A stretch of 60,000 bases of DNA from Glandiceps talaboti (lineage: Eukaryota > Hemichordata > Enteropneusta > Spengelidae): contig NC_135556.1 in NCBI RefSeq assembly GCF_964340395.1, forward strand, positions 25,006,223-25,066,222, written 5' to 3'. Positions 52,401 through 60,000 of the stretch are shown here, in pieces. The position numbers were made by a program, and so were the translations under genes. The notes beneath the pieces were generated by a model that made no database searches, was not told the origin of the DNA, and saw only the letters and a program-made list of their open reading frames with translations. Every line of letters begins with the position of its first letter. The stretch's first letter is position 1.

Positions 52401-55400
52401 AATTTTCTTTAAATTCAATATAATTTAACTTCTGACACATGTCACTTTTCTTGCCTCAATTATCACTAATTTATTTTCATATTTAATTTTCCATAAAAAT
52501 AACAACCACCAAATACAAACCATGAAATTACAGACTGATGCAAGTATATCAGCTTCTCCATTCATCTCTATTATTTGACTTTGAAATTGTCGGAAAAACA
52601 ACAGGAATTAAGTCTGGAATATGTGCACCTACATACATTGTGTATCATCTGGAATAATTATGAAATAGACCAGATTCATGTGATTCAAGGCTAAAAGTAA
52701 TGTATGGAGTTCAAAGGTCAATTTAGTGTCATCTGACTGAGATTCAAGGCTAAAAGTATACAGTTCAAAGGTCAATTTTGTGTCATGAGACTGATACATT
52801 GTATATCAATACATTTTCTCAGTAATAATACTATTATTATTATTTAGTGGCCTATAATATTTATTACCCTTTGAATTGACAAGAAACACAACCTAAGCTA
52901 CAAAAGAAACTAGAACACTAAAAACAAAAAGATGTAACTAAATCTCCTGTACATATTTCTTTCTTTTCTCCCATAAATCTTTGATAAATTTCTGTCAGCT
53001 TAGAACCCCCCCCCCCCACGTCTTTATTTATTTCCCACAAAAAGTTACTAAAAAGAAACAGTCGATGTGTATTTGTATGTATATGTCATATGTCTTCATC
53101 TGTTTTGATATACATGTAACTACAAAAAATACTGATTTACAAGATTGAAATCACTGGTATGCAATAACAATAAACTACTGACAGTCACATGATCAAGGAT
53201 AATGTCAAAATTTCAGTGAAAAACATCTAATCTGTATGGACTCCATGTACATCCATACATAGTAGTATAAGGGAAGGGAAGGGAATGAAGTGGCTTTGAA
53301 TAGGAACAATTGCGTGGGTGAGAGAAGACATAGATGTACCTTACTTTACAGCCCATATGGTCAGGGTCTATCAATCAAAGCTGAATTAAACAGATACAGT
53401 ATACTGACTAATACAAATATATAATAGAGATTGATAAAAAAAAACTGACTTGAATGATTTACTAGTGATAGTTGGTGATTTCCACACAGGTGAATGAGGT
53501 CAGCCAGGTTATGACACACTGTAGTGTATGGGCCCAACCTTAAAACCACAATACACTAGTATTTTGTTGTACGTACAGTAATACCTTCCATGACTCACTT
53601 TATTGCCAAACATGAAATCACAGACACCCCCAAAACAATATGATTTTTTTTTAAATGTGTAAATATCTATGAACTCCTATCAAGCTTCTTTTCTAAGAGA
53701 TCGGTAAATTCTCCAAGAGTGTCTTCATGCCAAGGGTTTCAATATGGACCAGACCCTTGACAAGCTAAATGGTCACCCCATATCATTAGAATTCCCTTCT
53801 TTTGTGTAACACCCACTTCAACAATAGTATGATTGCATAACTCAAGAATGTTCTGGAGTCTGTGTGTACAATAAGTATGGAAATGATGCACCATTTGCCA
53901 CAGGAAATACCATCAAAACAAATTCATTACATTTGTATGAACAAAAGCAAGAAACGTTGTCTTGCTCAATCCACAATATTCTGGTAATGTCTGGCTCAAA
54001 AACAGGTAGTATGTGATTATTCTGAATAGAGGAAATAAGTCATTTTTTTTGACACCAGACATGTTGGTTATTAACTCATATCACAGATTCCATTCTCATA
54101 CCATCAAACATCATTATATAATATAATATATTTTCATGGACCTAAACAAAATTAAAATCCACTGAAATGACAACTTAATTTGTTATGATATAATGTTATA
54201 ATATGAAGTAAACATTAACATATTGCTACAAACATTAATTATTCGTTTTGCAGATATTCCTGATAAGGTCAAAAACTTGAGTAATTTGTTCCATATTTAT
54301 ACAATCACTGTAAAGGGTATGTTAGCCTAGTGTGCATGTTTTGCCAATTAATATGTGATAATGCTATGACCAGTGTGCCTCTAAGCTAATTTGACGCAAC
54401 ATTGACGCACTAGTGATGCACCAAAATTTGATGTTCCCTATCTCTAGGTGATGATTCACAAGAAATGCCAGTTTCTATCATTTTGCCCACAACAACAAAA
54501 TTTGGCCACCATTAGAAGGCACACTGGCCACGACAGGGTAGTTAGTACATTGTTTGTATAATTGCAAGAAACACTTTCATTTTCCAATTATAATATTTCA
54601 AAGGTAATCCTAGGTAATTGATATAAAAAGAAAATAAGTTTGCATAAATGGTCTCATTATCTCCATCATTACATCAGATATGGTGACAGACCATTTAGGA
54701 ATACAAATTTAGTGAAAAAATGTTCATTCCTTCACCATATTGTTTAAATCCCCGATGAAAATTTGTAAACATTAGCTGTGAAAAAGTTAAACAGTTGTCT
54801 GATAAAGCTATAGAAACAAGTGGCCCAGAACAAAAATATAATCATATGTAATAGTCTCCTGTGATAAGATACAATGTAACACTAATGTGAGAACCTGGGA
54901 TTGAAACCCTGGTCTTTAAAATCATTCCCTAACACAGTATATAAATGCATGACATTAGACATTAAATACATTGATTTTAGTATATGTATACTTACTACAT
55001 GAATTGATCAACTGAAAAACTAGTTGTGCCTACATTTTAATTTGGGAACACATGGTTTAAAATATGCCTACATAATGCAATATGTGTATGGTTATCTATT
55101 TCACTGCTTGCATAGTGGTTTGCTGGTAAAACTAATGTTATGGAAGAGACACAGTGCAGCAATTATACTTTGAAATCAGGAAGCATCTTAGTGTATCAAT
55201 TGACCTTGTGCAATTCCCAGGTACCAGATTATCAGCCTGAAGATATACCCCAACAGCAGCAACCCAACACTATATCAAAAGTCTTGTAACTCATACATCA
55301 AACTCTAATTTTGCCAAAATTCTTAATAAATAAATAAATAAATTTGTTTTTATCCATCCCCATTTTGTTCCTTGTCCACACATTTGCCATCTTGGACACA

Positions 55401-55669
55401 AAAGACCACAACTTCAACATATGATAATTAATGTGTTTTTTTGTTTAGCCTCTTATTTCCTTGTTGCTATCAGTTTCAAGACTGACAACTTGTGATTAGT
55501 TTTCAACATAATGTAGTGTATTTTTTGTATGAGGCATTGTTTTGTCATAACATCTCAGTACAAGAACAGAGTAGAAATGATAGGCTGACTGTAACTTGAC
55601 ATATTCAAAGGAATGTTTACTACAATAGTACAAAACTATATATCTCAAATCTGTCCAGAGTAACGTCAT

Positions 55670-55712
<43 letters not shown>

Positions 55713-58700
55713 TACATACATACATACACAAACATGTATGAATTTGAACATTCAGGGATAGTGTATGGCCAACACCACAATGTTTTCAATTGCATACTGG
55801 TAAAGTGTGCCTCAAAAGGCCTGTTGTGATGTCTTGATAACTCCTCACCATTGTAAAATGAGTTGCCATGCCTACTGACCTGATTTCAACATCCATATAT
55901 ATACTAAATGGATTGAATCAATGCTTTTGTTTTTATTAGTCCATAGTATGGACTTCAGACTGTCTAGATCTCTGATGACTGTGTAAACATGAATACAATT
56001 ATGCTTCCAGACAAATAAAAACACAAAAGATTTGTCCCAGGATCTACATTTTGATACATCACAGTTACTGTATATCAACATGTACAAATTAATGTAGCAA
56101 ATCATGCTATTCATCAATAGATTTCTTTCAGTAACAAAAGTTGTATTCAAAACCAAATAATAAACTCATAGTGTAGTAGCCACAGTGATAAATTACACCA
56201 CATCAACTAAACAAGAACTACAAGACCTTTGAAAAACATCACACTTTAAAAATAATATATATTTCTTCTTTATACATTGAAGAGCACTCATTTTATTTAG
56301 GTTATTTCCCTCTATTATCTTGGTAAGCTGATGTCCTTTTTTCCACTCAGAATAACATATCATAACATATAATACTAATAATAATAATATACTTGTGTCA
56401 ACAAACAATGTGAATACATATATTTCTATGGTTTAAAATGTGACATTCCTTGACAAAACTAACAATTCAAAAAGACAGCAAAATATGATTCAAACAAGCA
56501 TGTTTGTTCATTTTAACAGGTATGGTTGATTTGATTATACATGTAATTTAACAAATAAAATTGTCATGCTTACCTTGTGAATGTGAGTGTTCATTCTCAT
56601 CTGTTTTAAATCCACAGACACGACACAGATTCTGCACCCATCGGCGCATGTCGTCCTCTGATGTTGTCACCAGAAAATAAGTCCGTTTTTGAGTCACAAT
56701 GTTAAATATATGTGAGCTCTCTAAGTTCCTTCTATTTTCAAATTCCAATCCTTCCATTACTTGCTGACATTTACTTAAGTCTATTTTCCCCCTGGGCTTT
56801 GTTGCCCATTCATTTTTGTAATATTCTAAGAAGTATTGTTGATCACGTTTCTTCAAAACACACCATCGATCTTTCCAGAATGTCTGTTGATGAAAATGAA
56901 ATATCCACTTTTAATATCACCACTGAGATTGAACACCATACTTTAATATAAAGTGTGCTTTCAAAGGTATTACAATTACAATTTCAAATTTTTTGAGAGA
57001 TCAATTCTGTGGTGTATATTCAATGAATCTGACAGTAATTACTTGAAGGTATACATAATGAATAAGCCCTGGGTGCTATTTTCCTAATGTATTTATTTCT
57101 TAAAAACACAGCAAAAAACACAGGGGGTAGGGACCACCTTCTAGCATACCATGTTATTTCTCTAGGAAGTCTCCACTATTCCATGTGATTTAACCAAAGG
57201 GTTCAAAGTTCAGCACTGATCTGTCTGGAACGGCTACTCAGTGTCTCTGATACTATCTTTCACAACATTTCAGACAGTTCCCATAATTTTATGTCCAACA
57301 ATTATCTACATTATTCCTATTAAATGTTAGTAATATTCATTATTCCACCTTCATCAATGGTTTACAAGGTTCATACTCTTTACTTCCTTATATACTAAAT
57401 GAAAACTTGATGAAATTTAGCATTCATAGACATGCTAATAATATATGGAAGAGGAGTCACCCTAAAGTATTAGTTTTGCAGCTGTGAAATTGTAACAGGC
57501 CAGTTAAGAATTAACAATCTTGCACAGGCATTACAGTTACATCTTGCTTCACATACATGTTAATTCATGAAAAAGCAGCCAAAATGTGCAAACTAAATAC
57601 TACTCTTTACAGCAATAAGTTGCCATACGACAAACCACACCCTAGACTTATACATCCAGTTATTTTCTGCTTACTTTCACTACATTTTGTAGATGTCACC
57701 CCTAAAGCAACTTTTAACAACTACCAACATACAACTGACATATGGTTGAATTATGGCGACAATCATTTTCACCTCTTGACGTAAGTTAATTAGCCTGCCA
57801 AATGCTAACATAAAATATTGAATTGAAATTTATTCCACCAGAGAAGAAAAATATGTACACATATGGACAGAATAATAAGAATTACCTTTTTTATGGAATG
57901 TTTTAAAAATTTCAAATTGCCAAAAATTTAATTAACATTTGTAACATATTCAAAGCTGTCAAACAGCAAAGTTTATTTTTCTCCTCTAATATATTATCAA
58001 TTTATGCTACTGTAACTAAGCCTACTGTCTACTAGAATAGCCAGGATAATTACAGCAAGCTATTAAGCTAAAAATAACAACTTATACACTTTTTACAATT
58101 GTCCTCAATAATTATACCCAAGATTTTTGGTTTCTGAATAAAATAAATGTTGCAACTACAGGTAGCATATCCAAAATGCTTCAAAATGATATGATATAGT
58201 ATGAGCAGAGAAAAGAATTGGAACTTCAAACAGAAATCAGGTTTTGGTGTTCCAGTGCAATGTGATGTTAAAATATCCTGTCCCAGAAGTACAGGAAGAT
58301 GAAGGAAAGAAGTACCTTTAAATTTAGGTGTATTGCAAAGCAGCTATTGTGAACAGTGCAGCACCAAACAAGTACAGTTACACAACACCATTGGCAAACT
58401 CACAACAAATGCTTGTTAATTAAAAGTTACATTTTGTTTTGAACAAACATTTAGCAATGAATGAAGGGCAGCTTATCAGACTAACCTGACCCCAAGCAGT
58501 ACATGAAGCGAGAGGAGCTCCCTGTTTGAAAACAAGTTGCAGCAGAACGCATTGTCATGGAACCCAATGTCAGAGATGGGATATGCGCAGATCATATAAG
58601 TAAGCCAAACCCAAATGTAGACCATGTGAAAAAAGAAAAGTAATAAGAGAATTGGTTTGTGTGCATCTGTGTGTAAAGAACTTACGACCACAAATTTACA

Positions 58701-59491
58701 ACAGGCGATCGGGGAACACATTGTACAGCAAGGAAAGACAGGGGAAATTATCTTTATTTTTATGTGCTTGGGGTCATAGTCTATAAAATGATGAATCATC
58801 GCTGCTTGAAACAACTGAAGCTCGCCTGCTGTAGGATATTGGGCCGTGCCATCACACGTCATATACAAAAACAATTTTGAAGTACCAGGAAAACACGACA
58901 CGTCAGAGGAGTGCGTTTCACGGAATCAAAATGAGACTGACCCCAGAATAGACAACAATAATATAGACAGGACAAGGAACTAGTGAAATGGAAAAGTGGG
59001 ATAGTACGAAGGAAAAGCAACGAAAAGAGAACCAGTTAGGAGATAGCATAGTGTACGACATTGTCACAAACACAGTGTGTATCGATAACAATAACAGTAG
59101 AGTACTACTAGACACGGACCCAGGACATGTACTATGCTACACATTCAGCAACATTATGAAAAGTAAGGCGTGCACTGAACATCTGAGCATCGAGTGGGAA
59201 CAACAACGCCCACAGCTGATGATTTTGTACAAGGAGTGCAGCATTTCAAAGTTCTGTTGAATTATGGCAATGTTTTATCTCTTCTAAAAAGAATACCATA
59301 TTACTTCAAAAACTAGCACGTCGACAACAATGACATAAGTTACAGCGAATCATAGACATGTACAGCGAGACACGCCATCACACACACAGAGGAACGAAGA
59401 AAAGACTCGCCCCATGTACACTTACCCCAAAGGACATTTTACCTGCGGGAGGCGATTTTTTAAGCCATCCCGTACACACAACTTCTTCCAT
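30104..59491 (-). CDS. GAB/DOS-family docking protein, 6 constitutive coding exons, 902 aa
   Basis: Multisite adaptor of receptor tyrosine kinase signalling, related to vertebrate GAB1-4, fly Dos and worm Soc-1. In that family the PH domain takes the protein to PI3K lipids at the membrane, Grb2 SH3 domains hold it at receptors, and phosphotyrosines recruit PI3K p85, Crk and SHP2, feeding the Ras/MAPK and PI3K pathways. Exons in transcript order: 59491-59426, 56883-56574, 38138-36366, 33231-33120, 31063-30889 and 30376-30104. Phases are 0,1,1,2,0 and the total is 2,709 nt including TAA. The length is close to Dos (about 880) and longer than GAB1 (about 690). The whole family order is present: PH (about 5-113), YDVP array, RxxK Grb2 sites, YxxM sites and the C-terminal SHP2 pair. 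A further small exon (33046-33082) looks alternative to exon 4. Unusual points are a 1,773-nt central exon and an 18.4-kb intron 2. Confidence 0.95.
30427..30842. repeat. 47-bp tandem repeat in GAB intron 5, about 9 copies
   Basis: Unit contains GGGCTTACAAACCAGGCTAG and CCGAGTGTTAATATCAGGGC. Copies are almost identical (ATTGGG against ACTGGG differences), so expansion is recent. The array ends 46 bp from the exon 5 donor. Confidence 0.95.
30889..31063 (-). CDS. GAB exon 5: acidic/serine run and YETM site
   Basis: 175 nt, entering in phase 2 after CCGTTACAG and leaving in phase 0 at CAG|GTATGT. Residues 755-812 read LPPVDDEDRDRSDTMDSS, then a six-serine run, then DAYETMQPKG. Tyr783 in YETM is a fourth YxxM p85-type site, in the position of the last YVPM of vertebrate GAB1 (which also follows a Ser/Asp-rich stretch). 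Confidence 0.92.
31383..31620. repeat. 78-bp tandem repeat, three copies
   Basis: Copies start at 31383, 31461 and 31539. The shared core is ACTGTTTACTGTAAAGGTCT, then ATTGTTAAAGAATCATTCTT and CATCACTTTA. It lies in GAB intron 4. The copies are diverging, the third ending in TTTTATGAG. Confidence 0.92.
32199..32683. repeat. (CACTA)n pentanucleotide satellite
   Basis: About 485 bp of CACTA copies, with embedded variants CATGCTA, CACGCTAAGCTAAACTACAG and CACTGCACTG that recur as higher-order units in the middle of the array. It lies in GAB intron 4. Confidence 0.95.
33046..33082 (-). CDS. GAB exon 4b: 37-nt alternative microexon
   Basis: Bounded by a very strong pyrimidine tract and acceptor (TTTTCTCTCTTTCTGTAG) and a strong donor (TAT|GTAAGT). 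It enters in phase 1 and leaves in phase 2, exactly like exon 4a. Joined to exons 3 and 5 it would give DYPRSSHHRADCI in place of exon 4a. Following exon 4a it would read a TAG after four codons. This makes it a candidate mutually exclusive exon. Confidence 0.6.
33120..33231 (-). CDS. GAB exon 4a
   Basis: 112 nt. Acceptor TTTCTGACAG, donor CA|GTAAGT; phase 1 in, phase 2 out. It encodes residues 718-753: PALPTGNFYATRDDPYSF, then AGTPIQSPRTRSFGKKSF. The RSPITRSFARDS segment of vertebrate GAB1 lies at the same place and is similar in its SP-R-RSF character. SPRTRSF is a plausible target for basophilic or proline-directed serine kinases and 14-3-3 proteins (inference). Confidence 0.88.
33232..36365 (-). 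other. GAB intron 3
   Basis: 3.1-kb intron between exon 3 and exon 4a. It holds a (TA)n run at 35042-35071, three diverged copies of a 30-40 bp unit around 34730-34860 (ATGACATGTCATGTTGGACA), a short C-run near 35350, and no further exon that I can see. Confidence 0.7.
36366..38138 (-). CDS. GAB exon 3: giant docking exon (YDVPP array, Grb2 and p85 sites)
   Basis: 1,773 nt encoding residues 126-717, phase 1 at both ends. YxxP sites for Crk-type SH2 domains: YDRP247, YDVP260, 362, 373, 387, 398 and 414, and YDIP591. Proline sites for the Grb2 C-terminal SH3 (PxxxRxxKP): VPPPRPPKP around Arg522 and PPVNRKLKP around Arg701, the same two as in GAB1. TPPRPPKT near Arg470 is a third candidate. YQNL at Tyr623 fits a Grb2 SH2 site. 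YVEM633, YVPM653 and YTPM666 fit p85. The acceptor is a CAGCAG tandem, so one alanine may be optional. Vertebrate GAB genes split this region over several exons. Confidence 0.95.
38745..39070. repeat. Dispersed repeat family, copy B
   Basis: Second copy of the family at 24256-24580, same orientation and same order of words, including the duplicated TTGTTGCTA..GG..TGGTCATGGTTGCTAGGGA segment (about 38893 and 39012). Copies A and B are perhaps three-quarters identical by eye. Confidence 0.75.
39120..39712. repeat. 145-bp tandem core with (CA)n and (CAGA)n tail
   Basis: TTTTTGACCAAAA recurs at about 39128, 39275 and 39416. Each unit also carries AATTTGCAT or an equivalent, ATCATT/ATCATG, CCCC(A)CCAAAT/GAATTTCAG and CCAATCTG. 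The last unit leads into (CA)n (39562-39660) and (CAGA)n (39668-39705), then ACACCACACCATGCCTATAC. This looks like the 3' part of an interspersed element whose units end in a variable simple repeat. Confidence 0.75.
40335..40458. repeat. 62-bp tandem duplication
   Basis: CCAACAGTACATCTGAATAT to TTATCATCCAATTT occurs twice with one mismatch (CACGCAATG against CACCCAATG). This is a recent event. Confidence 0.93.
43427..43459. repeat. (ACAG)n microsatellite
   Basis: About eight copies of ACAG, followed by ATACTTCCCCATGCCTCTAG. The CCATGCCT beside the run recalls the tail of the element at 39120-39712, so this may be a relic of that family. Confidence 0.8.
47225..47790. repeat. 28/33-bp minisatellite
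   Basis: Unit AACCATGTTATCATTTCATT + TTGAATGC (28 bp) alternates with a 33-bp version holding AACAGTTATCGGTTATCATT. Roughly 18 units. Both edges are more diverged (TTCATGTTGAATGCA) than the middle, the usual pattern for tandem arrays kept uniform in their centre. Confidence 0.93.
48600..49080. repeat. 58-61 bp minisatellite with conserved inverted repeat
   Basis: Eight units starting near 48604, 48664, 48725, 48785, 48846, 48904, 48962 and 49020. Each has GTAGTC-N11-GACTAC or a close form, then TAAACACTGTACTTAGCTA and GACAACCAAAT. The last three units have diverged loops, but the stem halves remain largely intact. Confidence 0.92.
51304..51643. mobile_element. Complete AAGTGGCCATATG MITE in GAB intron 2
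   Basis: The element spans 51306-51641 (336 bp), beginning AAGTGGCCATATGGACGACA and ending TGTCATCCATATGGCCACTT, with TA on both sides. Further pairing includes TATTTTGGATTTTTTA against TAAAAAATCCAAAATA, and TGTGAAACA against TGTTTCACA. It belongs to the same family as 22785-23137. It has no coding capacity. Confidence 0.88.
55674..55733. repeat. (AC)n/(ATAC)n microsatellite
   Basis: AC run of about 35 bp followed by ATAC copies. Confidence 0.95.
56574..56883 (-). CDS. GAB exon 2: main part of the PH domain
   Basis: 310 nt after TTTTCATCAACAG, phase 0 in, phase 1 out at CAAG|GTAAGC. Residues 23-125 begin TFWKDRWCVLKKRDQQYF, comparable to human GAB1 YAWKKRWFVLRS, then LEYYKNEWATKPRGKIDL, ESSHIFNIVTQKRTYFLV, and the C-terminal PH helix EDDMRRWVQNLCRVCGF with the invariant Trp104. 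Basic residues in the first strands (Lys10, Lys11, Lys26, Arg28) are where family members contact phosphoinositides. Real exon translation starts upstream of the first in-frame ATG-like codon, so this is not an N-terminus. Confidence 0.95.
56884..59425 (-). other. GAB intron 1
   Basis: 2.5-kb phase-0 intron inside the PH domain. It contains an open frame on the opposite strand (58988-59260) and a long minus-strand frame (58476-58901) in a stretch richer in G+C than the rest of the intron. Neither resembles a known protein. Confidence 0.7.
58988..59260 (+). CDS. Hypothetical 90-aa ORF antisense to GAB intron 1 (weak)
   Basis: A true ATG in good context (AAATGG) opens 90 codons: MEKWDSTKEKQRKENQLG..., ...LLDTDPGHVLCYTFSNIM..., ...EHLSIEWEQQRPQLMILY. 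The composition is varied and protein-like, unlike the low-complexity frames elsewhere. I do not recognise a family, and no splice sites or homologue support it. It starts about 500 bp from the GAB start codon and points toward it, so it would overlap the GAB promoter side. It could be a lineage-specific gene, a decayed mobile-element fragment, or chance. Confidence 0.2.
   Translation: MEKWDSTKEKQRKENQLGDSIVYDIVTNTVCIDNNNSRVLLDTDPGHVLCYTFSNIMKSKACTEHLSIEWEQQRPQLMILYKECSISKFC
59426..59491 (-). CDS. GAB exon 1: start codon and first PH strand
   Basis: Exactly 22 codons from ATG at 59491 to the donor GGG|GTAAGT (phase 0). It reads MEEVVCTGWLKKSPPAGKMS then FG. This matches the GAB N-terminus EVVCSGWLRKSPP almost word for word, which fixes both the start and the family. 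A plus-strand open frame over the same place is a shadow. Confidence 0.95.
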
Positions 59492-60000
59492 TACGACGTT
59501 GACTATCTTACGATGTTATCCTCAGGAATCATGGATGACAGTGATTTAAATTCAGCGAGCTTTCCTCGCCGACGGAAGTGTTGTATCTTCGACGAAGTCC
59601 TAAACTTAGAAGTACATTTGCGTGGGATAAAATGTAATGAGTTATGAATAATTCCCGCGTTAATGGTTACACAAAGTTCGTATTACAACTAAGTGTAAGG
59701 AACCAACATTATATTTTTAAATAAATAAAACTATTTGAAAATTAATATAACTTCTAAATTTAATTTTATAAAAAATCTTAATGAGAGAAAAATATTAGCG
59801 TCAAAATATTACATTATATCGAATAAGGAGCTCAAAATAAGAAGTTTTTCAGTAAATCCTTATTTCGTGATATGTTTTCTTACAGTCATTTTGATTGGAT
59901 GATTAGCCCACGAGTATTCTGATTGCACGCTCAACTACAGATTTATTTTGCCCAGTTTATATTTATCGCAATCTATTTTCGAATGCAATATGTGGGTGGA
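59492..60000 (-). promoter_or_regulatory. Probable 5' UTR and promoter region of the GAB gene
   Basis: Immediately upstream of the GAB ATG. The first about 130 bp is less AT-rich, with CG dinucleotides (CTTTCCTCGCCGACGGAAGT near 59560-59580; GGAAGT is an ETS-type core). Beyond about 59700 it becomes very AT-rich. The transcription start cannot be placed by eye. Confidence 0.4.

Larger units (their letters stand above)
38139..56573 (-). other. GAB intron 2 (18.4 kb)
   Basis: Separates the PH exon from the docking exon. No exon-like segment is needed, because exon 2 (ending in phase 1) joins exon 3 (starting with CA) in frame. It contains a dispersed repeat (38745-39070), an element with a 145-bp tandem core and CA/CAGA tail (39120-39712), minisatellites (47225-47790, 48600-49080), a MITE (51306-51641) and minor duplications (45118-45185, 52680-52790). 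Confidence 0.75.

Noticed and set aside
59414-59647. 77-codon plus-strand frame at the right end
   Set aside because: It is the reverse-strand shadow of GAB exon 1 and its 5' UTR.

Overview
This is eukaryotic nuclear DNA, most likely from a marine invertebrate bilaterian. The evidence is AT-rich sequence, small coding exons bounded by GT..AG introns of up to about 18 kb, many microsatellites and minisatellites, short inverted-repeat transposons, and a strong excess of ACATGTA-type words. A lophotrochozoan or an invertebrate deuterostome would both fit; the sequence alone does not decide the phylum. There are no bacterial-style operons, CRISPR arrays or recognisable rRNA or tRNA genes.

Layout. 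(1) 1-4,939, minus strand: the first coding exon of a secreted or membrane leucine-rich-repeat protein (signal peptide plus LRRNT cap). The rest of the gene runs off the left edge. (2) 4,940-14,103: gene-poor, with a foldback MITE of Mutator type (10-bp target duplication), one end of a second MITE family, and two weak exon candidates on the minus strand. (3) 14,104-21,205, plus strand: a complete eight-exon gene for a 386-residue secreted, probably GPI-anchored, cysteine-rich protein of the DUF7044/DUF7042 type. All its intron phases close. (4) 21,206-30,103: intergenic space between two converging genes, full of MITEs, simple repeats and tandem repeats. (5) 30,104-59,491, minus strand: a complete GAB/DOS-family docking-protein gene. 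Its coding exons add up to exactly 2,709 nt, giving 902 residues. It has an N-terminal PH domain, YxxM sites for PI3K p85, an expanded YDVPP array for Crk-type SH2 domains, two RxxK Grb2-SH3 sites, and a C-terminal pair of SHP2-binding tyrosines. (6) Right edge, 59,492-60,000: probable 5' UTR and promoter of the GAB gene.

The GAB protein would act inside the cell below receptor tyrosine kinases. The LRR and DUF7044/DUF7042 proteins are predicted to act at the cell surface or outside the cell. Nothing suggests the three genes form one functional unit. The most notable points are an apparently mutually exclusive exon pair in the GAB gene (frame and a 37-nt gap both forbid joint use), its YDVPP expansion, the MITE families, and a minisatellite whose units keep a small hairpin even where they have diverged.
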